Source of the DNA: Asticcacaulis sp. MM231
GTDB lineage: Bacteria; Pseudomonadota; Alphaproteobacteria; Caulobacterales; Caulobacteraceae
Reading direction: 5' to 3'
Assembly: GCF_964186625.1 (NCBI RefSeq)
Contig: NZ_OZ075108.1
Span: forward strand, 3,361,001-3,425,000
DNA: 64,000 bases
Shown here: positions 36,316-44,880 of the stretch, piece after piece
How positions within the stretch are numbered: the stretch's first letter is position 1
Layout of the letters: the number at the start of each line of letters is the position of its first letter
Position numbers and translations under genes: made by a program
Notes under the pieces: model-generated
Told to the model about the DNA's origin: nothing
Databases searched by the model: none
Seen by the model: the letters and a program-made list of their open reading frames with translations, nothing else

Positions 36316-37155
36316 ATGACCACCAAACCGGTTCTCGACCTGCATCCCGCCACGCGCGATGATATCGCCGATCTGGTGACGCGCCGCCCCGTGCCCAGCC
36401 GAAGGCTCAACAATATCGGCGCCTTTCTCTTCCTCAAACACCACGGCCCGCAGACCTACGCGCCGGGCAATCGCGGCCTGCCGTTCGGCCCGCATCCGCA
36501 TCGCGGCTTCGAGACCGTGACCTTCATCCTGGAAGGCGATCTGGCCCACCGCGATTCCGGCGGCCACGAAAGCGTCATCCTCGCCGGCGGCGTGCAGTGG
36601 ATGACGGCCGGCAGCGGTCTCGTCCACGAAGAGGTATCGCCCGAAGCCTTCAAACGCGCCGGCGGCCCGATGGAGATTCTCCAGCTCTGGGTCAACCTGC
36701 CGTCACACCTGAAAATGACCGCGCCGCGCTATACGGGCGTGCAGAAAAACCAGATCCCCACCATCGAGGCCGAGGGGGTGACGCTCAATCTCATTTCCGG
36801 CGAATGGCGCGACCTTAAAGGTGCGATTACCTCCCTGACCGGCGTCTTCATGACCGCGCTCGATATGAAGGCCGGCGGCCGGATCATGTTCGACGGCCTC
36901 ACAGGCCGCGATGTTTTCTGCTATGTCGTGCGCGGCGATGTCGCGGTCAATGGCACCGATGTCAGTCACTTCAACCTGGTCGAATTTGGCGAGGGCGATC
37001 TGGTCGATATCGAAGCGGTAAAAGACAGCGTCCTTCTGTTCGGCCACGCCGCGCCGATCAACGAGCCGATCGTCGCGCATGGTCCTTTCGTCATGAACAC
37101 CATGCAGGAAATCCATCAAGCCTATGCCGATTATCAGGCGGGTAAGTTCGGCTAG
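36316..37155 (+). CDS. pirin family protein
   Basis: 279 residues of double-stranded beta-helix type. The metal-binding N-terminal cupin has FGPHPHRGFETVTFILEG and later the GSGLVHEEVSPE segment with the other ligands. The C-terminal cupin ends in HGPFVMNTMQEIHQA. Pirins bind Fe and some have quercetinase activity; in bacteria the role is mostly unknown. AAAGGAG precedes ATG 36316. Confidence 0.92.
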   Translation: MTTKPVLDLHPATRDDIADLVTRRPVPSRRLNNIGAFLFLKHHGPQTYAPGNRGLPFGPHPHRGFETVTFILEGDLAHRDSGGHESVILAGGVQWMTAGSGLVHEEVSPEAFKRAGGPMEILQLWVNLPSHLKMTAPRYTGVQKNQIPTIEAEGVTLNLISGEWRDLKGAITSLTGVFMTALDMKAGGRIMFDGLTGRDVFCYVVRGDVAVNGTDVSHFNLVEFGEGDLVDIEAVKDSVLLFGHAAPINEPIVAHGPFVMNTMQEIHQAYADYQAGKFG

Positions 37156-37208
37156 TTGTCGTATCTACTTCTATCTGATAAGTTTATTCAGGACTTATGG
37201 GGACGACT

Positions 37209-37986
37209 ATGCAGGCATTGACGGGTTTCTTTCGCAGGACGATCTTTGATCCGATCCTTTGCAACCGCAAGGCTGTGCTTGGCCTCGATGGTTTGCGCGG
37301 CTTTTTGCGCCGTTGAGGTATGCGCCTGCCATGCGGGCATACCGGAGGGGGGCCTTGCCAGCATTTGCGTCTGGATCTTTTTCGTGATCAGCAGCTTTCT
37401 GCTGGCGCTCTATATCTATTGTCAGTTCGCGCCCAGCAGCTACGAATATATGTGCATGATGCGCGGCCTGCCGTGGTTCCTCACCTATACAGGCAACATA
37501 TATGCTGAGTTCACGCCGGAAAATATGCTGAACTCGATTGGCCACTTCTGGTCGCTGGCCGTGGAGCAGCAATTTTATTTCCTGTTGGCACCCTTGCTGC
37601 TGTTCGTGCCGGGAAAATACTGGAAACGCCTTCTTATTGGCTTTTCAGTCTTTTCCATCGCGCTCGGTGGAGCGCTCGGCTTAACCCAAACCTTCTTCAC
37701 GCCGATTTATACGTCGTTTCTCGGCTTTTACTTTGCAACGCTCGGCGGGCTTGCCGGCTTGAGCAGGCTGGCGGATATTCGCGTAGGCAAGGTCACGCTG
37801 GAGTCCTTACGCCCTTATGCCGATCCGTTGCTGATCGGTATTTTTGCCCTGATCGTTTTCTGCGGCCTTTCCCAGGGGCATCTGGCTGTGATCAACGACG
37901 CGACAACGACTGTATTTACGCCCCTGTTCGCTACAGCGCTTGTCCTTTCCATAAGTGCATTCCCGCAAACCGGCTTTGTCCGCTTC
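37209..37986 (+). pseudogene. acyltransferase-3 gene 2, 5' part (frameshift, internal deletion, split by IS)
   Basis: ATG 37209 with GGGGACGACT upstream. The frame runs MQALTGFFRRTIFDP to LDGLRG and then, past a run of five T at 37302-37306, shifts to FCAVEVCACHAGI...VWIFFVISSFL. Removing one T restores the frame. Relative to copy 1 it lacks about 45 residues, including the RALRILPIYYG region thought essential in this family. It breaks off after ..FVRF where the IS110-family element begins; the remainder is at 39394-39666. Clearly inactive. Confidence 0.8.
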
Positions 37987-39393
37987 TGTAACGGGCCACT
38001 TAAAGTCAATCCCTTTTGAGCCATTTCCGATCGCCGGCTTCGTGCTTCTGTCCGCAGTCATCTCTGAGAGCGCTGCATGATGGTGTAGGAAAAAGGCTCG
38101 GCCGACCAATCTTTAGGTCGCAGTCCTATTCGGCTGCGAGCGGACATGCGGTCTGACCGATCCTCGCGTCCCGGCGAAGGGACCTGGCTCAGGCCGAGGA
38201 TGGTAGAGCGGCCTGAGGGTGTAATATGTCAGGCCATGGCAGCCCTTTCTGTTTGGGTAGCCGCAAAGTCCTGCCCATTGCGGAGCATGGCATGCATGAT
38301 GACGCCGAGCTTCCTGGCCAAGGCGACCTTGGCCTTTTTCAGGCCCGAGCGCGTGGCAATCGCTGTCGCCCACGCTTTCAGGCGTATGGCTTTGCTGGGC
38401 CGGATCATGATTGTGTTCGCCGCCTCGTAAAGAGCTGTGCGTACGCTGGCATCCCCCGTCTTTGAGATGCGGCCGGTGTAGTCTGTTTCTCCTGACTGAT
38501 ACTTTCGCGGGGTCAGTCCGAAGTGTGGACCAATGTCGCGTGACGAGGAGAACCGCTCGGCTTGGTCGATAGCAGATACAAAAGTCAGCGAGGTTAGAGG
38601 GCCGACGCCGGGTATGGTCATCAGTCGACACGTTCGCTGGTCGGCCTTTGCCATAGCTAGAACCTTTCGATGGAGAAGGTTGAACTGCTCCAGAAGGGCC
38701 TGTCGGGCGTCGAGTATTGACCTGGCGATCTGCGTCAGCGTCTCATGACCTTCGCAAAGTTCAAGTATCCGAGCTTCGAATCCTCCGGTTGATATGGCGC
38801 CGACCTTCAGGCCAAAGCCCCGAAGAATACCACGAAGACTTTTCTCGATGTCTAGAAGCTTTGTTTGCAGAAGCTTGCGTGCGGTCAAGACCGCACGGAC
38901 TTCCTGAGCCGGCTGAGATTTGCAATGTACAGGGCGGAACCAGCCCAGCCGCATCAGTTGAGCAATGCCGCGAGCATCCTTCTTGTCGGTCTTGACCGGC
39001 ATAATTTTAAACGCCGTGCGCACATGCCGGGTCTCGATCAGTTCGCAGGATAACCCTTTGGCCGTCATCTCGGCATAGAGCCATTGCGACAACGGACCGG
39101 CTTCAAGGCCGATGAGCTCGAGCTCAGCTCCGAAGGCCGCAAACCACGCGACCAGGGATTTCAGGATCGCTCAACGCTTCGCCTTTGCGACAAATTTTGC
39201 CCGCCGCATCGACAACGCATACACTTGAACGTTCCAAAGACACATCAATTCCGGCATAGTATTTCATGGTCGTCTCTCGATGATGCTTGGCGCAGGCCAC
39301 TAACCTGACGCCGTTGGTTGATGACACCATCATTCTGAGGGACGACCACCAAAGCGCAAGCCCTGGCTAAAGCCGGCCCGTTACCCCATCTTT
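37987..39393 (-). mobile_element. IS110-family (IS1111-like) element in an acyltransferase gene
   Basis: About 1.4 kb. Near the ends are inverted GTAACGGGCC (37988-37997) and GGCCCGTTAC (39375-39384), a few bases inside the junctions, as in subterminal repeats of the IS1111 group. The interrupted protein resumes in frame after the element (FVRF | MEIAPMHF). There is no evident target duplication, which fits the family. About 120 bp lie before and 240 bp after the transposase frame. The exact ends are uncertain by several bases. Confidence 0.75.
38229..39267 (-). pseudogene. IS110-family transposase (frameshifted)
   Basis: ATG 39267 begins MKYYAGIDVSLERSSVCVVD, the RuvC-like DEDD first motif of IS110 transposases. 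After LSDPE the frame shifts; the rest (WFAAFGAELELIGLEAGPL, then TDKKDARGIAQLM, and the C-terminal PGVGPLTSLTFVSAI and GLTPRKYQSGE Tnp_20 motifs) is intact. Deleting one A from GAAATC at 39157-39162 gives DPESLVAWF and a continuous 345-residue protein. It could be an error, since all catalytic parts are kept. Confidence 0.8.
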
Positions 39394-39666
39394 ATGGAAA
39401 TCGCCCCGATGCACTTCGTCGGTGTCGTGTCCTACGGCTTCTATGTGTTCCATATGCTGATCATAGCGCGGATGGACCGTTTTATTACCGACCATCTGCC
39501 CAATATCTCAGACCATGTCTTTGCCGTTGAGCTTTTCCTGATGACCGTCCCTGTCACCCTGGTCATCGCAACCCTCTCCTACGCCTATTACGAGCGCCCC
39601 TTCCTGAAGATGCGCAAGGGCTGGAACCCGTTCCGGCCGACGATCAAAGCGGCAGCTGCGGACTAA
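39394..39666 (+). pseudogene. acyltransferase-3 gene 2, 3' part
   Basis: 90 residues, MEIAPMHFVGVVSYGFYVFH to YAYYERPFLKMRKGW, matching the C-terminal helices of acyltransferase copy 1. This is the end of the gene begun at 37209, now cut off by the IS110-family element. Confidence 0.8.
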
Positions 39667-39707
39667 TACTAGCCCGAGCCGGCGCGAGCCCGCCATGCGG
39701 CTTTGAG

Positions 39708-40760
39708 TTAAAGAGAGATCATGTCGTCGGCGAGCGGCTCACCACGCATCAGGTCACGGCTGGCCGCCTTGCCGACCACGTCCCACAGGCGTGATGGCGG
39801 AAGGCCAAGGCCCGGACGGATCGAGCGTATATTGTCCTTGGTCAGCGCCTCGCCGGCCTTGACGTCCTTCACCACATAGAGCGAGCGCCGGAAGGTTTTC
39901 GAACCCTGCTCGGTGCCGAGCGTCTCATAATGGACGCGACCCAGAGCCCGCCAGGCGTCCTTACAGTCACGCACCAGCGCCGCAAACTCGGCGGGTTCCA
40001 GCGAAAAGCCGGAATCAGGACCGCCGTCCGCGCGGGCGAGGGTAAAATGCTTTTCGATCACGCAGCCGCCCACCGCCACCGACGCCACGCTGGCCGCGGT
40101 GCCGAAGGTATGGTCGGAGAGACCGGAGACGCAGCCGAATTTTTGGCCAAGATCGGGCACGGTGCGGACATTGGCGTCAGCGATATTGGCCGGATATTCC
40201 GATACACAATGCAAGAGGATGATTTCGCCGGTGCCGAACTTGCGCGCGGTCTGGACCGCCGCATCGATCTCACGCGCATTGGCCATGCCGGTCGACATGA
40301 TCATCGGCTTGCCCTGTTGCGCCACGTAAGCGACGAGCGGCAGATCAACCAGTTCGAACGAGGCGATCTTGTAGGCCGGCGCCTCAAGCCCCGCCAGCAG
40401 ATCGACCGCCGTTTCGTCGAAGGGCGATGAAAACATCGTCACACCGTGCTTTTTAGCCCGCTCGAACAGCGCCGGATGCCAGTCCCACGGTGTGTGGGCT
40501 TCCTGATACAGTTCATAAAGCGAACGGCCGTCCCACAGGCCGCCATGGAGATGAAACTCCGGCCGGTCCGAATCCAGGGTGATGGTGTCGGCGGTGTAGG
40601 TCTGGAGCTTGATGGCGTCGCAGCCGGTCTCAGCCGCCGCATCGATCATTTTCAGGGCGCGATCGAGCGAGCCGTTGTGATTGCCGGAGAGTTCGCAAAT
40701 GATATAGGGCTCATGATCGGCGCCGATCTTGCGACCATCGATAACAACTTCCAAACTCAT
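39708..40760 (-). CDS. pseI: pseudaminic acid synthase
   Basis: 350 residues. NeuB-type TIM barrel with PEP-binding ELSGNHNGSLDRALKMI, DAIKLQTYTADTITL, and a C-terminal SAF antifreeze-like domain (SLYVVKDVKAGEALT). The SGNHNGS form is typical of PseI over sialic or legionaminic synthases. It condenses PEP with 6-deoxy-AltdiNAc from PseG. Stop overlaps nothing, but its start overlaps the pseC stop by four bases, so pseB, pseC and pseI form an operon. Confidence 0.92.
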   Translation of the reverse strand: MSLEVVIDGRKIGADHEPYIICELSGNHNGSLDRALKMIDAAAETGCDAIKLQTYTADTITLDSDRPEFHLHGGLWDGRSLYELYQEAHTPWDWHPALFERAKKHGVTMFSSPFDETAVDLLAGLEAPAYKIASFELVDLPLVAYVAQQGKPMIMSTGMANAREIDAAVQTARKFGTGEIILLHCVSEYPANIADANVRTVPDLGQKFGCVSGLSDHTFGTAASVASVAVGGCVIEKHFTLARADGGPDSGFSLEPAEFAALVRDCKDAWRALGRVHYETLGTEQGSKTFRRSLYVVKDVKAGEALTKDNIRSIRPGLGLPPSRLWDVVGKAASRDLMRGEPLADDMISL

Positions 40761-41944
40761 CCCAGCACCTCACGCAACGCCTCAATGACCCGCGCCGGGT
40801 CATCATCGCTCATGTCAGCATAAAGCGGTAAAGAGAGTGTGTTTTGGTAAAAACGATCAGCGCCAGGCAGCGCACGCTGGGCAAGCGCTTGGGTCTGCCA
40901 CCATGGCTGGCGATGCACCGGGATGTAATGAACCTGCGTGCCGATACCGCGTTGGCGCAAACCGGCCATGACGGCCGCGCGCGTGGTGCCGAGACCCGCG
41001 AAATCGATGTTCACCGCGAAAAGATGGAACACCGCATCATGTTCCGAAGACTTCCAGTTTACCGGAATGTTCGTTTCTTCCAGTACCGCTTGATAGGCCC
41101 TGACCAGGGTTTTGCGGCGGCCTGCGAAGTCCGGCAGTCGCTGCAACTGTGACAGTCCGAGCGCACAATTCAGGTCCGGCAAACGATAGTTATAACCTAG
41201 GCATTGTTGCTCATAGACCCACGGGCCGGTATCGCCTTCGCCGTCATAACGCAGACCCACGAAATGCGCTGGATCGCGCTCGATTCCGTGTGAACGCAAG
41301 GCGCGCAGGCGTTGCGCCAGCACCGGATCATGGGTGGTGATCGCCCCGCCCTCGCCGGTGGTCAGGGTCTTGACGGGGTGAAATGAAAAGCAGGCCATGT
41401 TGGAGGCTTGGCAACTGCCGACCGCACCTTGCGGCCCCACCGTGCCGATGGCGTGGCAGGCGTCTTCGATAAGGAACGAACCGCGCTCGTCACATACTTC
41501 ATGAATATGGGAAAGATCGACAGGCCGGCCGGCATAATGGACAGGAATCACCCCACCGAGACGATAACCATGATGATCTCGCTCCAGGACTTTAAGTGCC
41601 TCATCGAAACTTTCATCGGTGATCAGGCCTGTGACCGGATCGACATCGGCGAAGATCACCGGCGCACCGCAATAGGCGACGCAATTGGCCGAGGCAGCGA
41701 AGGTGATGGCCGGCACAATCACGGCGCAGCGCGCCGACAGTTCCTCGGTCATGACCGCCAGATGCAGGGCCGCCGTGCCGTTGGCAACCACCACCGCCTC
41801 CTTAGCACCCACGGCATCGGCCAGCGCCTTTTCGAAGCGTTCGACCAGAGGGCCGGTGGTCAGGAAATCGGAGCGCAGAGCCGCCACCACCGCCTCAATA
41901 TCGGCCTCGCTGATCGACTGGCGGCCATAGGGAAGAAAGGTCAT
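40757..41944 (-). CDS. pseC: UDP-4-amino-4,6-dideoxy-AltNAc aminotransferase
   Basis: 395 residues. DegT-family enzyme with the normal PLP Asp (LIEDACHAIG) and Lys (FSFHPVKTLTTGEGG), in contrast to the atypical homologue at 16459. The N-terminal LPYGRQSISEADIEAVV is typical of PseC. It transaminates the PseB product at C4. Twenty-two bases separate it from pseB. Confidence 0.92.
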   Translation of the reverse strand: MTFLPYGRQSISEADIEAVVAALRSDFLTTGPLVERFEKALADAVGAKEAVVVANGTAALHLAVMTEELSARCAVIVPAITFAASANCVAYCGAPVIFADVDPVTGLITDESFDEALKVLERDHHGYRLGGVIPVHYAGRPVDLSHIHEVCDERGSFLIEDACHAIGTVGPQGAVGSCQASNMACFSFHPVKTLTTGEGGAITTHDPVLAQRLRALRSHGIERDPAHFVGLRYDGEGDTGPWVYEQQCLGYNYRLPDLNCALGLSQLQRLPDFAGRRKTLVRAYQAVLEETNIPVNWKSSEHDAVFHLFAVNIDFAGLGTTRAAVMAGLRQRGIGTQVHYIPVHRQPWWQTQALAQRALPGADRFYQNTLSLPLYADMSDDDPARVIEALREVLG

Positions 41945-41966
41945 ATCATCGCCCTATCAGAAGCCC

Positions 41967-43019
41967 TCACGACAGGTACGCCTTCATCATGTCCTTGATG
42001 CCTGTGGCGTCCAGACGCTCTTCATTGTTGTCGCTGGCATAGGAGAAGCCCTCATCGACCTTCCTGATGCCGCGCACCTTGGAGAAGCTCTTGCGGGTAT
42101 ATTCGGCGAATTCCGGCTCGATGACATAGCGGTCGTCGAGCTCATAGGTCGAGCGGGAGTCATCGGCTGAGATCATCATCTCGTGCAACTTCTCACCGGG
42201 ACGGATGCCGATAACCGTCTGGGTGGCTTCCGGCGCCATGGCGGTGGCCAGATCGGTGACCAGGGTCGCCGGGATCTTCGGCACAAAAATCTCACCGCCC
42301 TGGGTCAGTTCCAGACAGGACAGGACAAAGGCCACGCCCTGATCGAGCGAGATCCAGAAGCGCGTCATGCGGGGATCGGTGATCGGCAGGTCAGTCGCGC
42401 CTTTTTCCAGCAGGCGCTTGAAGAAGGGCACCACTGAACCGCGCGAGCCGACGACATTGCCATAGCGCACCACGCAAAAGCGCGTGCCGATATCACCCGA
42501 CATATTGTTGGCGGCGACGAAGATCTTGTCGGAGGCCAGCTTGGTGGCGCCATAGAGATTGATCGGCGAGCACGCCTTGTCGGTGGAGAGCGCCACCACC
42601 TGCCTGACACGGGCGGCAAACGCGGCAGCCACCACATTTTCCGCGCCATTGATATTGGTGGCGATACATTCCGACGGGTTATATTCAGCCGCCGGCACCT
42701 GCTTCAGCGCCGCCGCATGGATGACGACATCGACGCCGCGGAAGGCCATGTTCAGGCGTTCGCGGTCGCGCACATCGCCCAGGAAGAAGCGCATCTTCGA
42801 CATTTTCACCTTGTCGAAGCGTTCCTCCAGCTCGTTCTTCATCTCGTATTGCTTGAGTTCGTCACGTGACAGGATGATCACCTTGCGCGGATCATATGTC
42901 TCCAGAAGGGTCTGGACCATGCGGCGACCGAACGAGCCGGTGCCGCCGGTGATCAGCACGACCTTGTTCTTGACCGGATCGGTCTGTGGCGAGAAATCAC
43001 GATGAAGAAGTGCGGTCAT
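41967..43019 (-). CDS. pseB: UDP-GlcNAc 4,6-dehydratase (inverting)
   Basis: 350 residues from ATG 43019, which has AAGG seven bases upstream; an ATG at 43040 would add seven residues. NAD loop ITGGTGSFGRRM, FLGDVRDRERL, ALSTDKACSPINLYGATK with the Met/Tyr-Lys pattern of FlmA/PseB, and PVTDPRMTRFWIS-like PITDPRMTRFWISL. It starts pseudaminic acid synthesis. The 5' side has a CtrA-like box, fitting flagellar control. Confidence 0.93.
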   Translation of the reverse strand: MTALLHRDFSPQTDPVKNKVVLITGGTGSFGRRMVQTLLETYDPRKVIILSRDELKQYEMKNELEERFDKVKMSKMRFFLGDVRDRERLNMAFRGVDVVIHAAALKQVPAAEYNPSECIATNINGAENVVAAAFAARVRQVVALSTDKACSPINLYGATKLASDKIFVAANNMSGDIGTRFCVVRYGNVVGSRGSVVPFFKRLLEKGATDLPITDPRMTRFWISLDQGVAFVLSCLELTQGGEIFVPKIPATLVTDLATAMAPEATQTVIGIRPGEKLHEMMISADDSRSTYELDDRYVIEPEFAEYTRKSFSKVRGIRKVDEGFSYASDNNEERLDATGIKDMMKAYLS

Positions 43020-43083
43020 CTGGCGCCTTGATACTGACATCCGGACGCAATCCGTCCGTGGCCGGCAGTTTGCCCGTGTGCGG

Positions 43084-43099
43084 TTAAAGGGGCGTTAAC
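43084..43099. promoter_or_regulatory. candidate CtrA-binding site before pseB
   Basis: TTAA-AGGGGCG-TTAAC, an exact match to the Caulobacter CtrA consensus TTAA-N7-TTAAC, about 65 bp upstream of the pseB start. A second TTAA pair with six-base spacing lies at about 43108-43122. Recognition is by consensus only. Confidence 0.55.
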
Positions 43100-43136
43100 T
43101 ATGATTGTTAATGGAGATTAACAACGCTACGATCTC

Positions 43137-43902
43137 TCATGCGATCAAGCGGCGACGCCATACATCGCGTAAGGCTTGCGGTATAAGCCACCACGGTTCG
43201 ATAAAATAGCGCTCGAACAGACGCTGAGGTTCATGGAAGAACCTGACCAGCCATTCGATGCCAAGCCGGCCCGTCCAGCGCGGCGGCGTGTACATGACGC
43301 CGGCCTCATAATCAAAGGCGGCCCCGACCGGCAGGATGACGCAATCGGGCAAGCGCTCAAGATTGGTGAGAATCCAGGTTTCCTGACGCGGCATACCCAT
43401 TCCAACCAGCAGGACGTCCGGACGTTTCGCCTTCAGGTCGGCTAATAGCGCCTCGTTATCCGCCCCTTTCATGTCGAAAAAGCCGGTATGCAGGTCGAGG
43501 TGCACCTTCGGAAAACGCGCAAGGATCGCCGCCTTCGAGGCGTCATTATGCGCGGCTTCACCGCCGACATGATAGACACGCCAGTTATGCGTTTGCGCCA
43601 ACGCCCAGAAATCTTCGCGGAAATCGAGATAGGTGCAGCGATGATCGCGCGACACCGGATGGCCCATGAGTTTGGCCCAGGCGATCATCGGCGTCGAATT
43701 CGATCTCGATCAGATCGGCCTTTTCGTAAAAGGCACGCATGTCGGCGCGCTTCTGGAACAAATAAAGGCTGTGCAGGTTGTGATTGGCCACGATGGCGCG
43801 CTCTTTCGCCGCCACCTTGCGGCCAACGAACTCCATCACACAGGCAGGGGTCACTCTATCGACCTCAGCCCCTAAAAGCGAAAAGCGGCATGGTGTTTTC
43901 AT
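43137..43902 (-). pseudogene. WecG/TagA/CpsF-family glycosyltransferase, apparent frameshift
   Basis: N-terminal part (from ATG 43902) has FSLLGAEVDRVTPACVMEF and ANHNLHSLYLF; it shifts after ADLIEIE. The other frame carries on with MIAWAKLMGHPVSRDHR, VYHVGGEAAHNDASKAAIL, PDVLLVGMGMPRQETWI and the C-terminal WLVRFFHEPQRLFERYF. GAATTC at 43696-43701 in place of GATTC explains the break and would give IEIDSTPMIAW, as in homologues, for a 254-residue enzyme. Such enzymes add ManNAc-type sugars to lipid-linked glycans. It may be functional if the indel is an error. Confidence 0.82.
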
Positions 43903-43959
43903 GCCGCCAATCTAAACCCGTAACTTTGATATTCCCTCAAAAAACAGGGTAAATAAGTC

Positions 43960-44634
43960 TTATTCCACCGGGCGCAGGGTGATCTCAACGCGGCGGTTCT
44001 TGGCGCGGCCTTCGGCGGTATCATTGCTGGCGATCGGACGCGATTCACCCATACCGGCGACATAGATACGCTCGCTCTTGACCTTGCGGGCCACCAGATA
44101 ACCGGCCGTGGCATTGGCGCGGCGCTCGGACAGATCGAGGTTAAACGCGTCCGAACCCTGGCTGTCGGCATGGCCGACCACGTCGATATAGGTCGAAGGA
44201 TACTGGTTCAGGATGGTGGCGACATCATCCAGCACCGGCAGGAAGGAACCGGCGATATCGGCGCTGCCGGTCGAGAAGGTCACGTCCGACGGCAGGTTGA
44301 GGACGATGTTGTCGCCTTGACGGGTGACATAGACGCCGCGCGATTCCAGTTGGGCGCGCAGGTCCTTGGACTGGCGATCCATATAAGCGCCAACGCCCGC
44401 ACCGGCCAAGGCGCCGATACCGGCGCCAATGACGGCGTTCTTACGGCGGTCGTTCTTGTTGGATAGGGCGCCCAGCACGGCACCTGCGCCTGCGCCGATC
44501 AGGGCGCCGGACTTGGTCTTGCTGCTCGTCTTGACGCCATTGCTGGTATCGACGGTTTCACAACCAGCCAGCAGAAAGGCCGCGCCGGTCAGGGCCAGAA
44601 CCACGTTGCGGCTCGACAGTTTGAAAGTACGCAT
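43960..44634 (-). CDS. OmpA-family lipoprotein with glycine zipper (YiaD-like)
   Basis: 224 residues. Lipobox LLAGC (Cys about 25); glycine-zipper stretches GALIGAGAGAVLGALSN and GAGIGALAGAGVGAYMDRQ (about 43-87); and a C-terminal OmpA peptidoglycan-binding domain with VVGHADSQGSDAFNLDLSE and NRRVEITLRP. It anchors the outer membrane to the wall. Confidence 0.92.
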   Translation of the reverse strand: MRTFKLSSRNVVLALTGAAFLLAGCETVDTSNGVKTSSKTKSGALIGAGAGAVLGALSNKNDRRKNAVIGAGIGALAGAGVGAYMDRQSKDLRAQLESRGVYVTRQGDNIVLNLPSDVTFSTGSADIAGSFLPVLDDVATILNQYPSTYIDVVGHADSQGSDAFNLDLSERRANATAGYLVARKVKSERIYVAGMGESRPIASNDTAEGRAKNRRVEITLRPVE

Positions 44635-44880
44635 TGAATAACTCCTCAGATGTATGTTTTCGACCGCGTTCGGCGGTCAGCCTTAAAATGGCGGGGCCAA
44701 ATTCAGGTCAGCCCCTTAACCATCGCACAGGACGGGTAAGGAGGCTGGCAGGAACACCGCGCGGACTCGTTAGGATTTCATAAGGCCATGGTGTTGATCC
44801 ACAGGCGCAAATAAAAACTCATGGGTAAACTTTACAGATAACCGTCTGAACACAGCATGAAGGCATAGATAGGGCGCAGG

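Noticed and set aside
44716-44723. TTAACCAT, an alternative CtrA-type 8-mer upstream of the OmpA-like gene
   Set aside because: Too short and common to support without a second half-site.
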